Assembly (NCBI GenBank): GCA_964422155.1 | Contig: CAYQZZ010000040.1 | Span: 1 to 19,632 of the forward strand | DNA length: 19,632 nt | Reading direction: 5' to 3' | Origin: JBGPRB01 sp964422155 | GTDB lineage: Bacteria; Chloroflexota; Dehalococcoidia; Dehalococcoidales; RBG-16-60-22 | Shown: piece by piece, positions 14,391 to 19,632 of the stretch | How the letters are laid out: the number at the start of each line of letters is the position of its first letter | Position numbering within the stretch: the first letter of the stretch is position 1 | Position numbers and translations under genes: made by a program | The notes under the pieces: generated by a model | Told to the model about the DNA's origin: nothing | The model's database searches: none | The model's input: the letters and a program-made list of their open reading frames with translations, nothing else

Positions 14391-14420
14391 CCAAAATTTA
14401 GAAAGAATGACCGCGCGTGT

Positions 14421-15803
14421 ATGTCAAATACGAACACCCCCTCCCATAAAGAGTCTGCTCTGAACAGAGAATGGACACAGGGTTCCATCATCAATAACCT
14501 CCTGCTGTTATCATGGCCCATGATTGTCATGGAAGCCACCTATATGATAAGCCAGATTTTCGATATGGTCTGGGTAGGAAAAGCGGGAGCATCTTCAATT
14601 GCCGCACTGGGTATTGCCAATTTGGTCATGATGTTGATATCGACAATCGATATGGCGCTGATTTCCGGCTCGCGCGCCATGATTGCCCGCTTTGTCGGGT
14701 CAAGAGACTGGGATGAAGCCCGGAAAGTTGCCGGACAGACCTATATTCTGGCTATAAGCTGGGGTTTGCTGGTGACGCTGGCCGGTTCTTTATTGGTCGG
14801 ACCCATTATGCATATGTTCGGGGTTGAAGAGCAGGTGGCGCAGGAAGGAATGAAATACCTGCGCATCTTTTTCGCCGGCTGGCTCAGCCTGGAACTCCTG
14901 ATTATGAGCTTATATACTATCCAGTCCACCGGTGATTCCTTTACTCCCATGATAATCGAGATTTCTATCCGGACCGTTCATCTAATTCTTTGCCCGTTCC
15001 TGGTCCTCGGACTATGGGTCTTTCCTCACCTGGGTATAGCCGGAGCGGCATTGAGCAACGTGATTTCTCAAGCTCTGGGAGCGGCGGCGGGGCTCTGGGT
15101 TTTATTCGGGGGATATACACGCATGAAGCTTTCTTTAAAAGATTTCCGCTTTATTCCGAATATCACCTGGCGTATGCTGAAAATTGGCTTCCCCAGCCTG
15201 ATATCGATGTTACAGGCTAACTTCTCCATGTTTGTTCTCACCTGGATAATTGTACCCTTCGGGACTCAAGTAATTGCCGCCAACAGCCTCGTCTCCAACG
15301 TGCAGGGATTTATAATCACGCCTAATCTGGGTTTGGGGAGCGCGGTTGGAGTACTGGTGGGACAGAACCTCGGTGCGAAGCAGCCGGAACGGGCTGTGAA
15401 AACCACATTTCTGGGAGCGGGCATTCTGGAGGCTTTCCTGATAGCCTGCGGGGTCGTAATTTTAATTTGGGCGGAGAGGATAGTGGGTATTTTCAATAAT
15501 GATCCGGCGCTAGTGGCAATAGGCGCAACCTTCCTCAGAATCGCCACTGCCGGTTACCTGGTAATGGGAATTAATTCAGCCCTGATGAACTGCATCAGCG
15601 GGGCCGGTGATACCCTTCCCAATATGATTATCAACATTATTATGATCTGGGTAATCCAGATACCCTTGACGTATATTCTGTCACATTATACTAGCCTGGG
15701 TGTCTACGGAATACGCTGGGCGATGGTGGTCAGCACGGTTGTTGGCACAATCGCCTACTTTACTTACTTCCGGATGGGCAGATGGAAGCATAAGAAAGTG
15801 TAG
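14421..15803 (+). CDS. MATE-family multidrug/cation antiporter (copy 2)
   Basis: A 460-residue membrane protein, collinear without visible gaps with the MATE protein encoded just upstream and the same length, so the two arose by tandem duplication followed by long divergence. It shares ALNREWTQGS, LSWPMI, GAALSNVISQALG, GVLVGQNLGAKQPERA, SGAGDTLPN and GVYGIRWAMV. Differences cluster in early helices (for example MISQIFDMVWVGKAG) and in the second-half helices that line the cavity, hinting at a different substrate. The ATG at 14421 is chosen by alignment with copy 1; the ribosome binding site is weak, as in copy 1, and the bases just before both starts look related. Its stop is 10 bases from the convergent FAD oxidase stop, with no terminator between. 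Confidence 0.9.
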   Translation: MSNTNTPSHKESALNREWTQGSIINNLLLLSWPMIVMEATYMISQIFDMVWVGKAGASSIAALGIANLVMMLISTIDMALISGSRAMIARFVGSRDWDEARKVAGQTYILAISWGLLVTLAGSLLVGPIMHMFGVEEQVAQEGMKYLRIFFAGWLSLELLIMSLYTIQSTGDSFTPMIIEISIRTVHLILCPFLVLGLWVFPHLGIAGAALSNVISQALGAAAGLWVLFGGYTRMKLSLKDFRFIPNITWRMLKIGFPSLISMLQANFSMFVLTWIIVPFGTQVIAANSLVSNVQGFIITPNLGLGSAVGVLVGQNLGAKQPERAVKTTFLGAGILEAFLIACGVVILIWAERIVGIFNNDPALVAIGATFLRIATAGYLVMGINSALMNCISGAGDTLPNMIINIIMIWVIQIPLTYILSHYTSLGVYGIRWAMVVSTVVGTIAYFTYFRMGRWKHKKV

Positions 15804-15813
15804 CTGTCATCCC

Positions 15814-17364
15814 CTACTCTTTGGCCGATATATAGTGGCTGGATTCCGAGGCGGCGTTGGGGTCGAAGGTTTTCTTTATCTTCCTCAGCCACCTGGTGTA
15901 GTTGGACGTGTGCGGACCGTACATGTCATGAATTTCATCGCTCCATACGTGAGCCGGCACCCCGAATTTACCCTCCACCGCCGTTCTGTTCGCCACCATG
16001 AATATCTCGCGGGCAGCCATCGCCGACTCGGGATTGCTCGGTTTATACCGGATAAGCAGTTCCCCGTGCCCCTGGTGCCCGTGTTCAATCGACTGCACGA
16101 AGGGGTCGGTGCCGTCGGCATGGAGCAGGCCTTTATCGATGTAGCTCTGCTTCACTTTGGATGCCCTTGAAATATAGGTCCGCATCAGGCCGAAAACATC
16201 GGTGCCCCCCACCTCCCCACCGAAGCACCCTGTCGCCCGGCAGGTCTCTCTTAAAGAGCCGGTGACCCTGGTGAATCGCCAGATAAAGCCGCCGGCGTTC
16301 TCTGGGTCTTCGACATCCCTCAAGGACTTGCCGTTGAATTCCTCCACAATTTGCTGCAATGCCTCTTTCTTATATTCGAAGTCATCCGGGGAATTGCCGG
16401 CTATTATCAGCAAAAAGCCCGGCCCCTGTACCTCATCCGTGTACTTCTTAAAAAGGGCCAGGTCTTCCTCGTTGCTTCTGGCTTTATTCCCGCATACCAT
16501 GGCCGGATTGAAGCCCATCAGAATGAACCCTATTTCGCTTTCGCCGACCTTGCGGACGGCCTGGGTCATGATATCCGCCGAAGGGAAGTGGAGATAACGA
16601 ATCATGAAGCCCGGTGGTATTTCGCTCGGTTTATAGTCCGGCGATACCCCCTCGATTGGAAAAGTTGCCGGCCCCGGCCAGTGGTAGACCTTCTGTGCCG
16701 CCTTGGTATAGACGCCGAGTCCGCCCAGCGGCACCGTGTTACCCCGCAGTACGCCCCGTAAGGATGGCCCCGGCCCGTCGCCGCAGAACCACTGCGATAA
16801 TGCCCCCAGCGAACCGAGCCTGATTATTTCGCCATCCGGCGCCACCCATTCCACCCCGAGCAGGTTTCTCTCCCCGTAGCTGGCGCTCTGGCTCATATGT
16901 CCTATCCCCTGATGAGCCGCTATCGGGAGCGCCGAGCAGTTGCTGCCGGCGCCGGTGATATTGCAGACGAGTCCCCTTTTCATCAGTTCGCCCTGGAGCT
17001 GGGCATAGATAACGTACGGCTCTACTACCGCATACATATTCTTCTCATTTATCTCTATAATACGGTCCATCCTCCGCAGGTCGAGCTTGATGACGCCCGG
17101 TCCGGTGGGGTCGCAGTACGGACCCCATCCCGTGCTCGACGCTTTATACTGTATCTTGAAACGGTTGCAGAGTTTGACAATCGCCTGGACTTCCTCCGTA
17201 TTTTTAGGGAGAGTTACGGCTTCGAACGTGGGTACGAACAGCTGCGGCGTGGCAATCAGCCCCGACCGCCAGGCGTATGAATATAGTATGACCGGGTCTT
17301 CGGAGATATTCTCCGCCCCGACGACGTCTTCCAGTGCGCGGTATACATCTCTCTTCAAAGCCAT
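15814..17364 (-). CDS. VAO/GlcD-type FAD-linked oxidase subunit
   Basis: A 516-residue flavoprotein of the vanillyl-alcohol oxidase/PCMH family (glycolate oxidase GlcD, D-lactate dehydrogenase, 4-cresol dehydrogenase). The N-terminal FAD domain shows VTLPKNTEEVQAIVKLCNRF (50-69), STGWGPYCDPTGPGVIKLDLRRMDRI (77-102) and VEPYVIYAQLQGEL (114-127), the usual PCMH order. The C-terminal oxidase domain ends near RKIKKTFDPNAASES, a form of the 'W.R.IKKxFDPN' tail, but without the common NPGK end. It starts 6 bases after the stop of the Fe-S gene, so it is translationally coupled to it. The pair should pass electrons from FAD to Fe-S clusters. The substrate may be a hydroxy-acid or an aromatic alcohol; not decidable here. 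Confidence 0.87.
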   Translation of the reverse strand: MALKRDVYRALEDVVGAENISEDPVILYSYAWRSGLIATPQLFVPTFEAVTLPKNTEEVQAIVKLCNRFKIQYKASSTGWGPYCDPTGPGVIKLDLRRMDRIIEINEKNMYAVVEPYVIYAQLQGELMKRGLVCNITGAGSNCSALPIAAHQGIGHMSQSASYGERNLLGVEWVAPDGEIIRLGSLGALSQWFCGDGPGPSLRGVLRGNTVPLGGLGVYTKAAQKVYHWPGPATFPIEGVSPDYKPSEIPPGFMIRYLHFPSADIMTQAVRKVGESEIGFILMGFNPAMVCGNKARSNEEDLALFKKYTDEVQGPGFLLIIAGNSPDDFEYKKEALQQIVEEFNGKSLRDVEDPENAGGFIWRFTRVTGSLRETCRATGCFGGEVGGTDVFGLMRTYISRASKVKQSYIDKGLLHADGTDPFVQSIEHGHQGHGELLIRYKPSNPESAMAAREIFMVANRTAVEGKFGVPAHVWSDEIHDMYGPHTSNYTRWLRKIKKTFDPNAASESSHYISAKE

Positions 17365-17370
17365 TGTTCC

Positions 17371-18651
17371 TTACCCCCTTTCCTTGGTTGCCTTGGTCAA
17401 TAACTCGACGACGTCATAGACCTTAAGGCTGCTCCCGCTTTCCTTTATGTAGTCTTTAAAGCTACGTTCACACCCCGGGCAGGCCGTAACTATCGCCCCC
17501 GCCCCCGTCGCTTCGGCTTCGTTAATTCTTTTCTGAGCCGTCCACCGGGCGAACTCCGGGTTCGTCTCCTTTACGCCGCCGCCGGTGCCGCAGCACCAGG
17601 CGTATTCTTTCGTCCTGTCCATTTCCACCAGCTTGACGCCGGGAATACTGCCCAGCACGTCCCGCGGCGGCTGATAAACGCCGTAGGTGCCCCGTCGGAA
17701 CTCTTTGGAAGGCTCGAAGATACGTATCTGCCCGGGTATCTGTCTCCCCTGCCATTGAATGTATGGTTCGCCCAGTCTGCCGAGATGGCAGGGGTCGTGG
17801 TAGGTCACCTTCATGGCAACCTTCCGGGTAGGCTTTAATTTCCCATCTTTTATCAACCTGTCCAGGTACTCCGTGGTGTGCAGCACCTCGAGCTTGCCTT
17901 TCATACCAAATTTATCGTAAAGCACCTTGAACCCGTAATAGCAGTCGGCGCAGCCGGTTACCAGGGTTTCCGCACCCGATTTCTCTATAAGCTCCATATT
18001 GAGTCTAGCTTGTTTTAGAAAATCTTCACGGAAGCCCATTTGATAGGCCCGACTCCCGCAGCACTCCTCTTTCTCCCCGCCGATACCGATATCTATACCC
18101 GCTTTTTGCAGCAGCTTTACGGTATCCTGGGCTGTACTCCATATCTCTTTGTCGTAGCTTATCCGGCATCCGGCATGATAAATGACCCTTGCCTTCTGCC
18201 GGGTGTAGTCTTTCACGTCCAGCCCTTTAGCCCAGTCTCCCCTCTTACCCCTCCCCGCCGGCACCATTGTCCCCTGTTTCCGCAGGCTGTTTATCACGCC
18301 ATCCAGAGTACGGAGGGTATGTCCGTCTGCCACGCATTGAATCCTCATTTCGTTTATCGGCTCCAGCACTTCCATGTCCATGCCGTACTTGCAGGCGATA
18401 TCGCAGCCGCCGCACATCTGGCAGTTATAGACCACTTCGAGGAGCTTGTCTGAATAGTCGATTTTCTTCTCCAGCATCGCCATGGCGAAATTCAGCCTGC
18501 CGCCCCCTGAATAGGCATGGAAGTTATACCGGGATATGCTGGGGCAGATGCTGGCATTCCGGACGCCCTCTATCTTTTCCAGCGGTATGAACTTGCAGTA
18601 TGAGCAGCGACAGCACATTATCATGTCGTCACGATAGTCTTCTAGCGCCAT
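17371..18651 (-). CDS. GlcF/HdrD-like Fe-S oxidoreductase with two CCG domains
   Basis: A 426-residue cytosolic electron carrier. The N-terminal half has two [4Fe-4S] sites: C13, C16, C19 with distant C36-Pro, and C77, C80, C83, C87. Two CCG (cysteine-rich) domains follow: C162, C197-C198, C234, C237; and C288, C353-C354, C391, C394. This is the layout of GlcF, LldE-type and HdrD-type proteins, which take electrons from a flavin subunit and hand them on to quinone, ferredoxin or disulfide. The first cluster is unusual in having an additional Cys (C14) and a 16-residue gap before the Cys-Pro. AAGGAGGG is 6 bases from the ATG. It lies 62 bases downstream of the nitroreductase gene and 6 upstream of the FAD oxidase, in one probable operon. 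Confidence 0.9.
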   Translation of the reverse strand: MALEDYRDDMIMCCRCSYCKFIPLEKIEGVRNASICPSISRYNFHAYSGGGRLNFAMAMLEKKIDYSDKLLEVVYNCQMCGGCDIACKYGMDMEVLEPINEMRIQCVADGHTLRTLDGVINSLRKQGTMVPAGRGKRGDWAKGLDVKDYTRQKARVIYHAGCRISYDKEIWSTAQDTVKLLQKAGIDIGIGGEKEECCGSRAYQMGFREDFLKQARLNMELIEKSGAETLVTGCADCYYGFKVLYDKFGMKGKLEVLHTTEYLDRLIKDGKLKPTRKVAMKVTYHDPCHLGRLGEPYIQWQGRQIPGQIRIFEPSKEFRRGTYGVYQPPRDVLGSIPGVKLVEMDRTKEYAWCCGTGGGVKETNPEFARWTAQKRINEAEATGAGAIVTACPGCERSFKDYIKESGSSLKVYDVVELLTKATKERG

Positions 18652-18713
18652 CTCTTTCCCTCCTTGGTCGTAAGTTAGGAGTTATCAGTTTTCAGATTGA
18701 GCACATGAAAACC

Positions 18714-19382
18714 CTATTCAAACCCGTAAAACTTCGCCACTTTGTCCAGCGGTTCCCTGTCCCGGCGTTCTTTATTCACCGGGTCATCCCGGTCAGGATA
18801 GCCGATGGCAATCCCCAGCGCGATGAGTTTATCCTCCGGTATGCCCAGCACCTTCCTTATGATATCGGGGTAAACCACCGCCTGCGCCTGCGCTATCGTC
18901 CCCAGCCCGTAGTTGGTAGCCAGCAGCATGATGTTCTGCACTACTGAGCCGGAATCGTATAACGACCAGACGTTGATTCCCTTCGCTTGATACAGGAAAT
19001 TCCGCCCCACCAGCAGATAGATGCATACCGGGGCGCCATAATGTCTGAAGTTCACCATAAAGCGTTCTTCCATCTCTTCTTTGGTCATTTCCTTCCTGTC
19101 CTTGGGTTGCAGGGCGCGTATGCGGGACATGTACGGCTCGGGAAAATCGTAGGGGCGGGGTACCTCGGATTTCGGCTCCTGCACTCCCCTTTTTACAAAG
19201 CCGTCCTGTATTGCCTTCAGCTTCTTCCCGGTAGCTATGGCAAACTCCCAGGGCTGGGTATTGGCCCATGACGGGGCCCGTAAAGCCTGCTTAATTATTT
19301 TCCTCAGCAAATCCAGCGGAACGGGGTCGGACTTATAAGCCCGCACGGCAAATCTTTCATTTATAGCCTGAACGACATCCAT
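18714..19382 (-). CDS. Nitroreductase-family FMN protein
   Basis: A 222-residue flavoprotein of the nitroreductase superfamily. The N-terminal INERFAVRAYKSDPVP (7-22) is the FMN-phosphate-binding 'RRSxRxF' region. ALRAPSWANTQPWEF (33-47) is the hallmark second segment, and GLGTIAQAQA with the LGIPEDKLIALGIAIGYP strand closes the fold. Members reduce nitroaromatics, quinones or enones with NAD(P)H, or act as dehydrogenases; the reaction is open. AAGGAGG lies 11 bases before the ATG. It is the first gene of a likely three-gene operon with the Fe-S and FAD oxidase genes, read from the promoter at 19446-19475. Confidence 0.92.
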   Translation of the reverse strand: MDVVQAINERFAVRAYKSDPVPLDLLRKIIKQALRAPSWANTQPWEFAIATGKKLKAIQDGFVKRGVQEPKSEVPRPYDFPEPYMSRIRALQPKDRKEMTKEEMEERFMVNFRHYGAPVCIYLLVGRNFLYQAKGINVWSLYDSGSVVQNIMLLATNYGLGTIAQAQAVVYPDIIRKVLGIPEDKLIALGIAIGYPDRDDPVNKERRDREPLDKVAKFYGFE

Positions 19383-19445
19383 AATTTATTATTCCTCCTT
19401 AAACGATTTGTGGTAAACACTTCTGAACCACGTATTAGATACATA

Positions 19446-19475
19446 ATTATCAACATTTCATACCTGCCAAGTCAA
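19446..19475 (-). promoter_or_regulatory. Promoter of the nitroreductase-Fe-S-FAD oxidase operon
   Basis: Minus-strand TTGACT (19470-19475), an 18-base spacer and GATAAT (19446-19451), with a start about 57 bases before the nitroreductase ATG. It diverges from the amidohydrolase promoter. Confidence 0.55.
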
Positions 19476-19487
19476 ATTTACCCTCCA

Positions 19488-19518
19488 TTGGCACTTTGCC
19501 CGTAAATTTGCTTATAAT
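19488..19518 (+). promoter_or_regulatory. Candidate promoter of the amidohydrolase gene
   Basis: TTGGCA (19488-19493) and a perfect TATAAT (19513-19518) with a longish 19-base spacer; initiation near 19525 leaves about 50 bases before the ATG. Confidence 0.5.
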
Positions 19519-19577
19519 ATGGCGAGTTTCTATTTATAAAATTATAAAAAGCGTTCATAAATTATACAGGAGGCAAT

Positions 19578-19632
19578 ATGAAAATCGACGTTTTTTCTCA
19601 CATCCTGACTAAAAAGTATCTGGAGACCTACA
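19578..19632 (+). CDS. Amidohydrolase-family protein, start only
   Basis: Only 18 codons are inside the window. AGGAGG 4-5 bases before the ATG and the opening MKIDVFSHILTKKYLE match the N-terminus of amidohydrolase-2 (ACMSD-like) enzymes. In these, the first strand leads to an acidic/His metal motif of the type D-x-H; here it reads D4-V-F-S-H8, a common variant. Such enzymes are metal-dependent hydrolases or decarboxylases of ring-cleavage products. The family call rests on this short segment only. Confidence 0.55.
   Translation, partial: MKIDVFSHILTKKYLETY

Overview
The window looks like a chromosomal segment from a strictly anaerobic bacterium, most plausibly an uncultured Dehalococcoidia-type Chloroflexota. 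This is inference: no rRNA or other taxonomic marker is present. The support is many iron-sulfur and flavin oxidoreductases, repeated small cupin-like paralogs, strong AGGAGG ribosome binding sites with some TTG starts, canonical TTGACA/TATAAT-type promoters, and dispersed intergenic palindromes with TTCGACAAxCTCA-type cores. It reads as a catabolic/transport accessory region with short transcription units in both directions.

Layout. 1-1132: a double zinc-ribbon protein, a small unknown protein and a DUF4177 protein. 1212-2279: a two-domain cupin-like protein with its own promoter, followed by a 430-bp gene-free stretch holding a miniature-transposon-like repeat. 2710-6356 (minus): a fumarate-reductase-type FAD protein and a 699-residue multi-cluster Fe-S flavoprotein, a probable electron-transfer pair. 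6357-6805: a gene-free stretch with the C-terminal relic of a short-chain dehydrogenase and a 19-codon stub. 6806-9268: an NTF2/SnoaL-like protein, a PatB/MalY-type PLP lyase and a DinB-fold protein; the last two diverge from abutting -35 boxes. 9381-10908 (minus): an MFS transporter preceded by a leader that looks like a ribosome-controlled transcription attenuator. 10925-12483 (minus): two more cupin-like paralogs separated by a strong terminator. 12688-15803: two tandem MATE transporters of equal length separated by a composite palindromic repeat. 15814-19382 (minus): a probable operon of nitroreductase, two-CCG-domain Fe-S protein and VAO/GlcD-type FAD oxidase. 19578 to the end: the start of an amidohydrolase.

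How it may work together. The Fe-S flavoprotein could pass NAD(P)H electrons to the neighbouring FAD reductase. The GlcD/GlcF-like pair could oxidise a hydroxy-acid or aromatic alcohol. The cupins, SnoaL-like protein, nitroreductase and amidohydrolase are typical companions in degradation clusters. Three multidrug-type exporters accompany them. No substrate can be named from sequence alone. The most interesting item is the MFS leader: a promoter, an 11-codon ORF with a strong ribosome binding site and an Arg-rich end, an intrinsic terminator, and an 8-nt segment able to pair with the terminator's 3' arm.
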